Shown: piece after piece, positions 49,618-58,714 of the stretch
Position numbering within the stretch: the stretch's first letter is position 1
Layout of the letters: each line of letters begins with the position of its first letter
Assembly (NCBI GenBank): GCA_035275405.1
Contig: DATEMU010000007.1
Coordinates: 62,001 to 126,000 of the forward strand
Origin: Phycisphaerae bacterium
GTDB taxonomy: Bacteria > Planctomycetota > Phycisphaerae > UBA1845 > UTPLA1
DNA: 64,000 nucleotides
Direction: 5' to 3'
Made by a program: the position numbers and the translations under genes
The notes under the pieces: generated by a model
Seen by the model: only the letters and a program-made list of their open reading frames with translations
Database searches by the model: none
What the model was told of the DNA's origin: nothing

Positions 49618-52600
49618 ATGACGACTCCCATTCCACAGGCCCCCACGAAGGAGCGCGTCGTCATGGATCAATCCAGCGTCTACCAAAGGAAGGTGGACCC
49701 GAACGGCGACGATTCGCTGGCCAAGCTGGTACGGTGGATCCGGCCGCGATCGGTCGTTCTGGAGCTGGGGCCGGCCATCGGCTACCTGACGCGCTACTTG
49801 AAAGAACACCTCGACTGTACCGTCGATTGCGTTGAATACTCGGCGGCGATGGCGGAGAAGGCCGCGCCCTTCGCCCGGGAGATGTGGGTGGCCGATCTCG
49901 ACGCGATCGAATTGTCGGATCGCTTCGCTTCCGGGGAATACGACTTCATCATCGTGGCGGACGTCCTCGAACATCTCAAGAACCCATGGAGGGTATTGGA
50001 GTCCTGCCGAACTTTGCTCAAGCCCGGCGGGCAACTCCTGCTTTCGATTCCCAATGTCGGTCACGTCGGATTGGTCGCGGAATTGCTGGAGGGGCGGTTC
50101 GACTATCGGAGAGACGGGCTCCTGGATCGGACGCATCTTCGCTTTTTCACGCGACGGACTGTGCACGACATGCTCCGCGCGACGGGATTTCATATTGAGG
50201 CCGAGGATGCCGTTATTCTGCCGCCAGAAAACACGGAGTTTTCAAGGACGCTCGAGGAATTGCCGCCGGGGCTGCGCGCGGGGCTGATGAAACATCCGGA
50301 CGCGCTGGTCTATCAATTCCTGGTGGCGGCGAACCCGGGGACGGGAACAAAGGTTGGCGAAACGGCCCCCAGCGAGCCTCCGCGTACGCCTTTTTTCTTC
50401 ACGAAGCTCTATTGGGCGGCGGCTGACGAATCGTTCGCGGAAGATCGCTGTGTGATTCGACATCTTGCACTGGGCCCGGATCGCCAGCGCGTCGTCTTTG
50501 ATCTACCCGCCGGCGTGTCGCCACGCCTCCTGCGCTGGGACCCCGTGGATCGGCCGGGCTTCCTGCATCTCTTCTCCCTGAGATTGGTTCGCAGGGACTC
50601 CGATGGGAAACCAAGCGAAGTCTTGCTGGATTGGCCAAGTCCCGAACAGATCGCCCAATCGAGCCGAATGGAGAATCTCGAATACGGACGAACCGCCATC
50701 GGGGAGACCTTCACGGCGACCTCGGACGATCCGCAAATCGTCCTGGAGTGCCCGATCGAATCGCGGGCGACCTCTGACGGCTCACTATCGCTGGAGGCCG
50801 AGTTGGACTGGCCGATGTCCCCGGACTTCCTGGTGGCCAGTGCGACGTTCGGCCAGGCCGTCGTCGCCGCGCGGGCCGCGCAATACGCCCTTCGGCGGGA
50901 ACTGCACGACGTTCGCGCCGAACGCGACCGCCTTGCCGAGAAAGCCAAGCACGTGGGTCTGCCGCGCGTGGACATCCTGGTCGTGTGCTACAACTCGTCG
51001 CGCTGGCTGGACGGCTTCACCGCCAGCCTCCGCAAGCTGGACTATCCCGCCGATCGGCTGAGGCTCGTTTTCGTCGACAACGGTTCGCACGACGATTCGG
51101 TGGCGCGAATTAAGGCCGCCGTGCCGACCCTTCCCATGCGCGTGGACTTTGTCGCCACCGGTCGCAACCTCGGCTTCACCGGCGGTTACGAGGAGGCGTT
51201 TCGCTACGCCGAGGGCGATTACTTTTTCGTCGTCAACCTCGACACCTCGCTCGCGCCGGACGTCATCAACAAACTGGTCGCCGTGCTGGAGGACGATCCC
51301 CAGGTCGGCATCGCCGAGGCACGGCAATTCCCCCGCGAGCATCCGAAGTATTACGACGCCGTGACGCATGAGACGAGTTGGTGCAGCGGGGCGTGCATGA
51401 TGATTCGGCCGGCGGCCCTGCGACGCGTGGGCGGCGGCTTCGAGCGGAACTTCTTCATGTACGTCGAGGATGTCGATCTGTCGTGGCGGATGTGGCTGCA
51501 TGGATGGAAGTGCATCTACGTCCCCGATGCGGTTGTAGAGCATTACACCGAAGACCTCGATCCGCGGAAGACGCCCAAGACGCAGCACTACTACACGATG
51601 CGCAACGGCGCGCTCATGCACGCGATGTACGGCTCGAAATCGGAGTTGGCACTGCACTATGCGGCGATGTTGCGGCTGGCGATCCTTTCGCGCAATCCCG
51701 CGTGGCACAAATGGCTCACACTCAAGGCCATATTCGCATCGCTTCGGGCGCTGCCCGCCGCGCTTCGCGGTCGGGAGCGGCGCGGCGCGCTGGGGCGCCA
51801 CCCGTGGGTCTTTTTCAACGGCTGGTTGTTCGGACGACATGCCCAGGATCTGGCGCTGGCGAGGGACACGGCATCGCGCGAACCGCAGGTCGACACCATT
51901 TCAAGCGGTTTGGCCATAAGCGTCGTGATCCCCACGCACAATCGCGCGGAGAGCTTTCCGCTCGTGCTGCAACGACTCATGGCCCAGGACGTCGGAGCGG
52001 ATCGATTCGAGGTCATCGTCGTGGATAGTGCGTCGGGCGATCGGACGCCGCAGATGCTGGAGGAGCAGATCCAACGCTACGACAACCTGACCGCGCAGCG
52101 GAGCGACAAGCCGGGCGCGGCGGCGGCGCGGAACATGGGACTCGAGGCGGCGAAGGCGCCGATCGTCCTCCTGCTGGACGACGACATCCTCGTGGGACCG
52201 GATTTCATCCGCCACGTCCTGCGCGCCCATCGCGAACATCCCGGCCGCAACCTGCTCGGTCGGATTGTCGCACCGTGGGATGACTCGACTGATCCCTTCG
52301 AGCGCTACCTGCTTCAGGTCCAGGACGTGAACATCTATGACTTCCCGGACAATGCAAATGTGCCGCCCAACTACTTCTACACCGCCTGCGTGGCCATCCC
52401 GCGCGAGATTTTGGGCGACACGCGATTCGACGAAGGCTTCAGCGTCTATGGCGTCGAAGATATCGAGTTTGGATTCAGGCTCCTGGGCGGCGACCGACGA
52501 ATGGTCTTCCTGCCCGAACTTCGCGTCCTGCACGATTACCACCCGGAGTATCAGTCCTTCCGGCGCAAGAAGCACAAGGCGGGCTACTCCCTCGGCTATT

Positions 52601-52848
52601 TCCACCAGCGCCATCCGGAACAGGCCCAGAAGCTGACCTTCGGCCGTCGTTTTGTTCGTTGGTACCCGCTCCTTCGCATCGCGCGAACCCTGTCGGCCCC
52701 GGTGGCAAGACTGGCCTGGTTCTGGGAACGGATTCGCTATCGCACGGGCCCCGTCAATCGCTTCCTCTTCCGATGGTGGTACATTGACCTCCGGATACGA
52801 CTCTACGAGGGCTTGCTACGCTTCAAACGCGGCGCGTCGCCGCCGTAA
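49618..52848 (+). CDS. Methyltransferase-GT2-GT2 multidomain glycan enzyme
   Basis: 1076 residues. Domain 1 (about 30-240) is a class I SAM methyltransferase (VLELGPAIGYLTRYL, IIVADVLEHLKNP, LKPGGQLLLSIPN). Residues of about 255-410 form a beta-rich segment I cannot name, with a coiled stretch (about 415-445). Domain 2 (about 449-700) is a GT2 transferase (DILVVCYNSSRWL, VDNGSHDDS, NLDTSLAPD, and a VEDVDLSWR block). Domain 3 (about 766-1010) is a second GT2 (SVVIPTHNRAESF, LLLDDDILVG, GVEDIEFGFR). It starts at the ATG at 49618, five bases after the gmd stop. It probably extends and methylates the glycan in one chain. The order of transfers cannot be told. Confidence 0.88.
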   Translation: MTTPIPQAPTKERVVMDQSSVYQRKVDPNGDDSLAKLVRWIRPRSVVLELGPAIGYLTRYLKEHLDCTVDCVEYSAAMAEKAAPFAREMWVADLDAIELSDRFASGEYDFIIVADVLEHLKNPWRVLESCRTLLKPGGQLLLSIPNVGHVGLVAELLEGRFDYRRDGLLDRTHLRFFTRRTVHDMLRATGFHIEAEDAVILPPENTEFSRTLEELPPGLRAGLMKHPDALVYQFLVAANPGTGTKVGETAPSEPPRTPFFFTKLYWAAADESFAEDRCVIRHLALGPDRQRVVFDLPAGVSPRLLRWDPVDRPGFLHLFSLRLVRRDSDGKPSEVLLDWPSPEQIAQSSRMENLEYGRTAIGETFTATSDDPQIVLECPIESRATSDGSLSLEAELDWPMSPDFLVASATFGQAVVAARAAQYALRRELHDVRAERDRLAEKAKHVGLPRVDILVVCYNSSRWLDGFTASLRKLDYPADRLRLVFVDNGSHDDSVARIKAAVPTLPMRVDFVATGRNLGFTGGYEEAFRYAEGDYFFVVNLDTSLAPDVINKLVAVLEDDPQVGIAEARQFPREHPKYYDAVTHETSWCSGACMMIRPAALRRVGGGFERNFFMYVEDVDLSWRMWLHGWKCIYVPDAVVEHYTEDLDPRKTPKTQHYYTMRNGALMHAMYGSKSELALHYAAMLRLAILSRNPAWHKWLTLKAIFASLRALPAALRGRERRGALGRHPWVFFNGWLFGRHAQDLALARDTASREPQVDTISSGLAISVVIPTHNRAESFPLVLQRLMAQDVGADRFEVIVVDSASGDRTPQMLEEQIQRYDNLTAQRSDKPGAAAARNMGLEAAKAPIVLLLDDDILVGPDFIRHVLRAHREHPGRNLLGRIVAPWDDSTDPFERYLLQVQDVNIYDFPDNANVPPNYFYTACVAIPREILGDTRFDEGFSVYGVEDIEFGFRLLGGDRRMVFLPELRVLHDYHPEYQSFRRKKHKAGYSLGYFHQRHPEQAQKLTFGRRFVRWYPLLRIARTLSAPVARLAWFWERIRYRTGPVNRFLFRWWYIDLRIRLYEGLLRFKRGASPP

Positions 52849-52859
52849 CCGACCACGCC

Positions 52860-53435
52860 ATGCAATTCACTGATGAAGTCGAAGAGTACACGATTCTAAG
52901 GCTCGATCTGTCCGACTATCCCGGCACGACGCGCCAGCTCCCCGAAGGGTTTCGCATCGCCGGCCCGGAAGTCCGCCCGGCCGTTCGGGAGCGGGAGCGG
53001 TCGCTCATTCAATCGCACTTCTTGAGCTGGGCGGCGCCCTATTACGGTGAACTTCCCGGCTGGCGCGACGAATCGCCGCTGTACCTGCTCGACGGGGAAC
53101 GGCTGATAGGAGGCATCTACGTCTGCGCCCTGAACCAGTATGGCGAAAGGGAAATCGGACAATTGCACTACGCCTACATGGACCCCGCCTATCGCGGTCG
53201 CGGTCTCTACAGCTCGCTCTTCGCCGCGGCCGTCGCGCGGGCGAGGGAATGGGGGCTGAAGGGGCTCTATCTAAACTCCGACCGGTTTATGCTGCCGGAT
53301 GTATATCTGCGCTGGGGGGCGAAGCCCTATCGTGTGCATCGCAAGGCGAGAAATAAATTCTCGCGAGCGCTGTGGTCAATGAGCCGCCGCGCCAAGAACC
53401 GTCTGATCGCTCTCAAGCATTTCCGCGAGGCGTAG
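52860..53435 (+). CDS. GNAT family acetyltransferase
   Basis: 191 residues. The acetyl-CoA loop appears in YMDPAYRGRGLYSSLFAAAV (about 98-117), after a beta-strand pair (LYLLDGERLIGGIYVCALN) and before the C-terminal LKGLYLNSDRFMLPDVYLRWG. It belongs to the GNAT superfamily. In a glycan operon the likely role is N-acetylation of an amino sugar, possibly the 4-amino product of the DegT enzyme; this is inference. It closes the rightward operon, and its last 23 bases overlap the stop region of the gene on the other strand. Confidence 0.8.
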   Translation: MQFTDEVEEYTILRLDLSDYPGTTRQLPEGFRIAGPEVRPAVRERERSLIQSHFLSWAAPYYGELPGWRDESPLYLLDGERLIGGIYVCALNQYGEREIGQLHYAYMDPAYRGRGLYSSLFAAAVARAREWGLKGLYLNSDRFMLPDVYLRWGAKPYRVHRKARNKFSRALWSMSRRAKNRLIALKHFREA

Positions 53436-54450
53436 CCGACGGAGTTGGCTGAGTTTGGGCCGCTACTAAGAACCGCCCGACGAAGGGCGAAGCCAGAAAT
53501 AAGACCGATATGTACGTCGCGCGAACCAGGAGCTGGATTAGGAGTACCTGCGCCGGCGTACAGGAAAGGATGACTCCCAAATACACGCCGGTCCATTCGG
53601 CGACGCCCAGCGCTCCCGGCGTGATGGTGATGAGCATGGCCAACCCCTGACCGGCGGTGTAGAGCATGATGGCGCCCCACTGCACCGGCGCGCCAATACC
53701 GAAGAATGCGATCTTGAACTGAACCACGGAGAGGAGAGCGTAAAGGACCGTCACAACCATCAGCCACGCAAAGACGCGTGAGTTTCGCCGCAGAAGACCC
53801 CATCCTTCCAGTATTCTGGCGAGCTGTCGAAAACCGAAGGTCTCCGGCCAGGGAACTCGAATCGGCACGGTCATCAGTAGTATCGAAATTACGGCCACCG
53901 CGCCAAAGAATGCCGTCAGCGGAAGTGGTGGGTGAATGGAACTACCCCAGAGTAATGCGGCGCCGCACAGGCCCATGCACGCGTGGACAAATCCGTACAT
54001 GAGATACATCGCGCCCAGCGAGCTGAAGAAATCGGTGAACGAAAACCGGTAGCGCGCTTTCAGGTAGACGGCACGCATCGCCGAGCCGCCGCGCATGGGT
54101 GACAGGAAGTTCAGTATGGACGTGGCCACAGTGAGGGATAGCCACTCTTTCGCGGGCAGGTCCACGCCAAAGGCCTGCAGCACGAATTTGATATACAGTC
54201 CATTACAGTAGATCGTCGCGGCGGACGCCGCAGCCAAGGCCACGACGCTCCACCACGGCGCCTCCCCGAGGATCAAGAACTCCTGGCGATGGCGATAGCC
54301 GTACCAACCCGCCCAGCCGAAAAACGCAATCAGAATGACCGCGCAGACTAGCGTCCGCAATTTCCTCCTGGCCGACGAGCCCGGTTCGGGCGATGCCGTC
54401 TGGGCGGCGTTCGGCTCCGCGGTGTGTAGATCGTTACCTTGTTTCAGCAT
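53413..54450 (-). CDS. LPG-synthase-like / UPF0104 membrane protein
   Basis: 345 residues from the ATG at 54450. It has about eight membrane helices, with conserved family segments: the cavity motif SPMRGGSAMRAVYLKARY (in place of P..GG), YLMYGFVHA, and TPGALGVAEW near the C-terminus. These are typical of the UPF0104/AglD group related to the flippase domain of lysyl-phosphatidylglycerol synthase. In glycan clusters such proteins are candidate lipid or lipid-linked sugar flippases, though proof is scarce. It overlaps the upstream methyltransferase by 17 bases and the convergent GNAT gene by 23. A longer start at 54486 is possible. Confidence 0.82.
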   Translation of the reverse strand: MLKQGNDLHTAEPNAAQTASPEPGSSARRKLRTLVCAVILIAFFGWAGWYGYRHRQEFLILGEAPWWSVVALAAASAATIYCNGLYIKFVLQAFGVDLPAKEWLSLTVATSILNFLSPMRGGSAMRAVYLKARYRFSFTDFFSSLGAMYLMYGFVHACMGLCGAALLWGSSIHPPLPLTAFFGAVAVISILLMTVPIRVPWPETFGFRQLARILEGWGLLRRNSRVFAWLMVVTVLYALLSVVQFKIAFFGIGAPVQWGAIMLYTAGQGLAMLITITPGALGVAEWTGVYLGVILSCTPAQVLLIQLLVRATYISVLFLASPFVGRFLVAAQTQPTPSATPRGNA

Positions 54451-55294
54451 CGGAGCCGCGAGGACTGTCCCGCATTGAGCCTTCAAGAGGGTCCTGGTCG
54501 GGAACGCGATACACGGCGACCACGTTCATGGGAAACTTGAGGTGCGATCGCAACAAGCGATCGAGCATGACGCAGGGCCAGACGATCAGCAAATAATTGA
54601 GCCCGAAGAAAAACCATCTCACGAGCGGTATCACCCATCCAAGCGTAAGGACGATCGTCGATATCTGATGGCCCAACATACAAAACAGGCCGCCCGCCGG
54701 CTGCGTTTTTTGGACGCACAGCCCCGCCCACTGTCCGAGAGAGGCCAGACCGTACGGTGAGAACCGGAAGTAATCGTGCGGTTCTTCGTGCAAACGGGAC
54801 ATATGGGGGACGCACACCACGACCAGTCCGCCGGGCCGGCACACGCGGCGCATCTCCCGCACTGCGACCCACGGCCGCGCCATGTGCTCCAGGGCACTTA
54901 TTGAAATCACGGTGTCGTAACTGCCGGTCGGTATGACCCCCATGTCGTGTGCGTCGGCGATAAAACGCGTCTTCGGGGAACGCCGTTCGATATCCAAGCC
55001 GTCATAGGATTCGACCTGGCCTTCGATGTATTTTCGGAAGGGCATCTTGCCGCAGCCGACATCCAGCAATTTGCCGCGGGCCGATTTCTTAAGGAGAGGA
55101 ATAATTTGTGTCGCGGAGGGGTAGTATGCCGACGACGCATACCAATAGAGTTCGGAGCCTTCGAGGGCCGTCTCCCATTGCATTCTCAGGCGGGCGAAGA
55201 GGCCGGCCTTCGTCGCGGGCCGCGCATCGGACCGGCCTATGGCAGCGCCTTCCGAGACCGATTCCTTTACGTCGAGTTCGCCACACGCATTCAT
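54434..55294 (-). CDS. Class I SAM-dependent methyltransferase
   Basis: 286 residues from the ATG at 55294, which overlaps the GT4 stop as ATGA, the coupling used repeatedly here; 55318 is an alternative. Motif I is LLDVGCGKMPFRKYI, followed by YDGLDIERRSP, ISALEHMARPW and the post-motif III segment RRVCRPGGLVVVCVPHMS. The C-terminus holds two hydrophobic segments (GGLFCMLGHQISTIVLTLGWVIPLVRWF), suggesting membrane association. It would methylate a sugar or lipid carrier in the glycan pathway. It lacks a recognisable substrate domain, so the target is open. Confidence 0.82.
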   Translation of the reverse strand: MNACGELDVKESVSEGAAIGRSDARPATKAGLFARLRMQWETALEGSELYWYASSAYYPSATQIIPLLKKSARGKLLDVGCGKMPFRKYIEGQVESYDGLDIERRSPKTRFIADAHDMGVIPTGSYDTVISISALEHMARPWVAVREMRRVCRPGGLVVVCVPHMSRLHEEPHDYFRFSPYGLASLGQWAGLCVQKTQPAGGLFCMLGHQISTIVLTLGWVIPLVRWFFFGLNYLLIVWPCVMLDRLLRSHLKFPMNVVAVYRVPDQDPLEGSMRDSPRGSDAETR

Positions 55295-56430
55295 GGAGGT
55301 TTGACCTGTTTCAGCCATTCCTGTGCAGTCCTCGACACGTCGAATCGTTCCGCCAATGCGCGAACCGGCCCATCGTAACGACGCCGATCACCCGTTGCCA
55401 TTGCCCTCATCGCCGCGCACAACGCGGCGCTGTCTACTGGCGGCACGACGAGGCCCGCGGGCTCCTCGCGCAGGAGCCGCCCCATATCGCCGACGTCCGT
55501 GACGATCAGCGGTCGGTTCATTTGTAGCGCATCGGAGAAGATGACCGGGATGCTCTCCATCCGCGAGGGGACGATCACGCAATCGCACGCCCCCAGATAG
55601 GAGACAGCCGTGGCCTCATCGGCATAACCCCCGATCGTCACGCGGCCCCGCAAGTCCGGTCGGTCGGCGCGCTCGCGAAGTTGCGCTTCGAGCGGCCCGC
55701 CGCCGAACATGAAAAGATGCCCGCTCGGTTCATGGCGGGCGTACTCGGCCATCGCTTCGAGCAGGACATCGACGCCCTTGACCGGAGCGTAACGGCCGAT
55801 GAAGAGAAACCGCGTGCCCGTGTTCGGCAAGTCCAGGGGTTGAATGAGCGCGCGATTCAGTCTCCGACTGGAGGCCATGAACGGACATGGACGGCCCCCG
55901 AGGCGCTGCGCATCGTCTGCGAGCTGCAGACCGTCGGCAAAGATGTAGTCGCTCGCCTTCAGCACGCGCCGCACGACGCCGCGCAGGATCGGGTACTTGC
56001 CATACACCCAGATATCCGAACCCAGGCACCACGTCGTGAACGGCACGCCATGCCGGGCCTTGAGTCCCATCGCCAGATACCCGGCCGGGACGGCCCACAT
56101 CGCCAGTACATGATCCGGCGCGCTCTGCTCGTAGAGTGTTTCGAGCGTCTTCCGACCCTCTCGAAACAACGACAGCATCGCCAATGCATCGCTGGGGTGA
56201 TACGGTTTCATCGTCGACAGCGTCTTGCGCCCCCCGCGCCAGGCGAACCAGTGGACGCGCACTCCCGGCGGATCCACCTTGTCGCCGCCGAGTTTGTCCG
56301 GGGTGATGACGGTAATTTCGTGACCCAATTCCGCCATCACTATGGCGAAATCTTTGACAAAAAGCCCTGCCGCCGCCCGCGCATCGGCCGCGTTCAGGGG
56401 AAACGAGCTGGTGATGATCCAGATTTTCAT
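55291..56430 (-). CDS. GT4 family glycosyltransferase
   Basis: 379 residues from the ATG at 56430 (MKIWIITSSFPLN). It is a GT-B fold with the N-terminal acceptor domain (about 1-180) and the donor domain with FLFIGRYAPVKGVDVLLEAM and VPSRMESIPVIFSDALQMNRPLIV. The usual EX7E motif reads E-x7-D here (ESIPVIFSD), a conservative change in a residue that contacts the nucleotide sugar. A longer frame reaching 56517 lacks family similarity. It lies between the aminotransferase and the methyltransferase in the leftward operon and probably adds one sugar of the repeat unit. Confidence 0.88.
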   Translation of the reverse strand: MKIWIITSSFPLNAADARAAAGLFVKDFAIVMAELGHEITVITPDKLGGDKVDPPGVRVHWFAWRGGRKTLSTMKPYHPSDALAMLSLFREGRKTLETLYEQSAPDHVLAMWAVPAGYLAMGLKARHGVPFTTWCLGSDIWVYGKYPILRGVVRRVLKASDYIFADGLQLADDAQRLGGRPCPFMASSRRLNRALIQPLDLPNTGTRFLFIGRYAPVKGVDVLLEAMAEYARHEPSGHLFMFGGGPLEAQLRERADRPDLRGRVTIGGYADEATAVSYLGACDCVIVPSRMESIPVIFSDALQMNRPLIVTDVGDMGRLLREEPAGLVVPPVDSAALCAAMRAMATGDRRRYDGPVRALAERFDVSRTAQEWLKQVKPP

Positions 56431-56464
56431 TTCGTGGGTGAAAGTCGGCGAACCAAACTGGCCA

Positions 56465-57637
56465 TCACTTTTTGAGGCAGCGGCGGACGGCCGCGATGAC
56501 ATCGTCGACGTCTTCATCGGTCAACCGGGCGGAAAGCGGGATGCTGACCGTCTGGCGGCCGATGCCCTGCGCATGCGGATATTCCTCCGGTCTCCAGCCG
56601 AATCTCTCCCGATAGAACGGATGCTCGGGTATGCTGAGGTAATGGACGCCGACGCCGATGTTCTGCCGCGTCATCGCCTCAAGAAGCCCGTCCCGCGTCA
56701 TGCCGCACCGCGCCTCATCGATCAGAAGTGTGTACAAATGCAGCGCGTGTCGCGTTTCCGGCTCCGGCGCGGCCGGTCGCCCAACCGGTAGCGCGGCAAG
56801 CGCCTCATCGTACCGCCGCCAGATTTCCCGCCGCCGCAACCAATTCGCCTCCACGCGCTGAAGCTGGTGAATGCCGATCGCCGCCTGAAGATCCATCATG
56901 TTGTACTTAAAGCCCGCCTCCACAACGTGGTAGTGTTTGTAGCCCTCGTCGCTGAACCGCTTCCACGCGTCCTTGCTCATGCCGTGCAGGGCCAGCACCT
57001 TGATCCTCGCCGCGTCCGGCTCGCGCTTCGCCAGGACCATCCCGCCTTCGCCGGTGATGACATTCTTGGTGACGTAGAAGCTGAAGCAGCCGAAATCGCC
57101 GAACGTCCCCGCCGGTCGGCCGTGATATTGCGTCTCGATGGCGTGGGCGCAGTCTTCGATGACCTTGAGGTCGTGGCGGCGGGCCAGCTCCATCAATCGA
57201 TCCATGTCACAGGGGCGACCGGCGAAATGGACCGGGACGATCGCCCGCGCCCGCGGCGTGATTTTTTCCTGCACCCGATCGGGGTCAATGTTCATCGTCC
57301 GGGGGTCGACGTCCGCCAGGATCGGCGTCGCCCCGGCGTGGATGATCGTGTTCACCGTCGCGCAAAACGTCAGCGGCGTCGTGATGACCTCGTCGCCGGG
57401 TTTCAGTCCGGCGGCGACCAGGCTCAGGTGCAGCGCCGCAGTGCAGGAATTGACCGCGACCGCGTGGTCCGCGCCTTTATATCGTTTGAAGTCCTCTTCG
57501 AATCGCTGGACCTTCGGCCCCGTGCCCAGCCAGCCCGACTTCATGCTGGCGACGACATCGGCAATCTCGGCCTCGGCAATCGCGGGCGCTCCAAAGACCA
57601 GAAACCGCTCCGCGGAGCGAATCGGAGGCTCACTCAT
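56465..57637 (-). CDS. DegT/DnrJ/EryC1 family sugar aminotransferase
   Basis: 390 residues from the ATG at 57637, with an AAGGG site upstream. PLP-fold landmarks: NSCTAALHLSLVAAGLKPGDEVITTPLTF, VIEDCAHAIETQYHG, and the Schiff-base lysine in SFYVTKNVITGEGG. The family transfers an amino group from glutamate to a nucleotide-linked keto-sugar. With gmd in the facing cluster, GDP-4-keto-6-deoxymannose is a reasonable substrate (giving GDP-perosamine), but sequence alone cannot separate it from UDP-sugar aminotransferases. It overlaps the GT2 gene stop by eight bases. Confidence 0.9.
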   Translation of the reverse strand: MSEPPIRSAERFLVFGAPAIAEAEIADVVASMKSGWLGTGPKVQRFEEDFKRYKGADHAVAVNSCTAALHLSLVAAGLKPGDEVITTPLTFCATVNTIIHAGATPILADVDPRTMNIDPDRVQEKITPRARAIVPVHFAGRPCDMDRLMELARRHDLKVIEDCAHAIETQYHGRPAGTFGDFGCFSFYVTKNVITGEGGMVLAKREPDAARIKVLALHGMSKDAWKRFSDEGYKHYHVVEAGFKYNMMDLQAAIGIHQLQRVEANWLRRREIWRRYDEALAALPVGRPAAPEPETRHALHLYTLLIDEARCGMTRDGLLEAMTRQNIGVGVHYLSIPEHPFYRERFGWRPEEYPHAQGIGRQTVSIPLSARLTDEDVDDVIAAVRRCLKK

Positions 57638-58673
57638 CGTCGCCACCCTTCCCGTTGGGGCCCCGGCGGCTGTAGTACAGCAGTTCCTCGAGATAGATTC
57701 GGTGGCGATTGAGCATGTCGCCGATGATGCCGACGTGCAGGAAGATCAGGCCGATCAACGTCAGGCCCGCGGCGGTGAAGCCCGCCCACTTGTGCGGGGA
57801 AAAGGAGCCCGTACGAAAGTAGTGAACGAGCAGAAACGCCGCCAGTCCCGCGGCCGGGATCATCGTCAACGCGACCAGCCCTCCAAAGAACCGCAGCGGG
57901 TGATAATCGCGATAACAGCGAAAGATAATGCGGCTGGTCTTGAAGGCGTAGCTAAAGAGGTTGCTCGCCACGCGGCTCTTGCCGTGCTCGCGCTCGCCGC
58001 GAACCGTGATCGGCACTTCGACGATCCGCATGTTCTTGAAGGCGAGATTGAGGAACACCTCCTGCGTATAGGTGAAACGGCCCAGCAGGTTCAGGCTCAG
58101 CGCCGCGCGGCGGTTGTAGCAGCGCATCCCGCAGGAGACGTCGTAGAACGACCGGCCCGCCAGCCGTGAAATCAGCCGGCTCATCATGCGATTGCCCCAG
58201 CGCTTGATCCATGGCATTCGCGGCGTCAGGGCCGGGTCCGCAAAGCGCGAGGCGGTGCTGAAATCCGCGCGACCCGCGACGACCGGCTCGATCAGTTGCG
58301 GGATCGTCTTGGGATCGAATTGTCCGTCGGCGTCGATGCTGACGAACATGTCGGCGTCGCGCTCAATGGCATAAGCGAGAGCGGTCTGAAACGCCGCGCC
58401 GACGCCGCGCGTCGATTCGTGGCGAAGGACCTGCGCCCCGGCCTCGACGGCCCGCGGCCCGGTCTCATCGCTGCTGCCGTCGTCGATGACCAGCACCTGG
58501 ACGTCCTTGATGCCGGGAATCTCTCGAGGAATCGCGTAGATCACGTCGCCAATGGTCCTCGCCTCGTTCAGCGCGGGGAGGCCCACGACAAGGCGCTGTC
58601 CCGGCGCGCCGGGATGGATCGCAGGCTTTCGAGCGGCAGGGGACGGCATGATCGCAGCGGGACTCATTATCAT
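57630..58673 (-). CDS. Dolichyl-phosphate-mannose-synthase-like GT2 glycosyltransferase
   Basis: 347 residues from the ATG at 58673; the first in-frame codon at 58742 overlaps the upstream gene. A GT2 domain (about 25-240) has VGLPALNEARTIG, VIDDGSSDETG, the DxD-type SIDADGQFDP and the GTRF/ASRF-type STASRFAD. Two C-terminal membrane helices follow (FFGGLVALTMIPAAGLAAFLLVHYF and WAGFTAAGLTLIGLIFLHVGIIGDML), with the EELLYYSR tail seen in polyprenyl-phosphate glycosyltransferases. It likely makes an undecaprenyl-phosphate sugar used as donor by the membrane GTs nearby (YfhO-type, PMT-type). Confidence 0.9.
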   Translation of the reverse strand: MIMSPAAIMPSPAARKPAIHPGAPGQRLVVGLPALNEARTIGDVIYAIPREIPGIKDVQVLVIDDGSSDETGPRAVEAGAQVLRHESTRGVGAAFQTALAYAIERDADMFVSIDADGQFDPKTIPQLIEPVVAGRADFSTASRFADPALTPRMPWIKRWGNRMMSRLISRLAGRSFYDVSCGMRCYNRRAALSLNLLGRFTYTQEVFLNLAFKNMRIVEVPITVRGEREHGKSRVASNLFSYAFKTSRIIFRCYRDYHPLRFFGGLVALTMIPAAGLAAFLLVHYFRTGSFSPHKWAGFTAAGLTLIGLIFLHVGIIGDMLNRHRIYLEELLYYSRRGPNGKGGDDE

Positions 58674-58714
58674 GGCCAGGCGAGCAGGCATCGTATCCGA
58701 CACTGGGGACCGCT

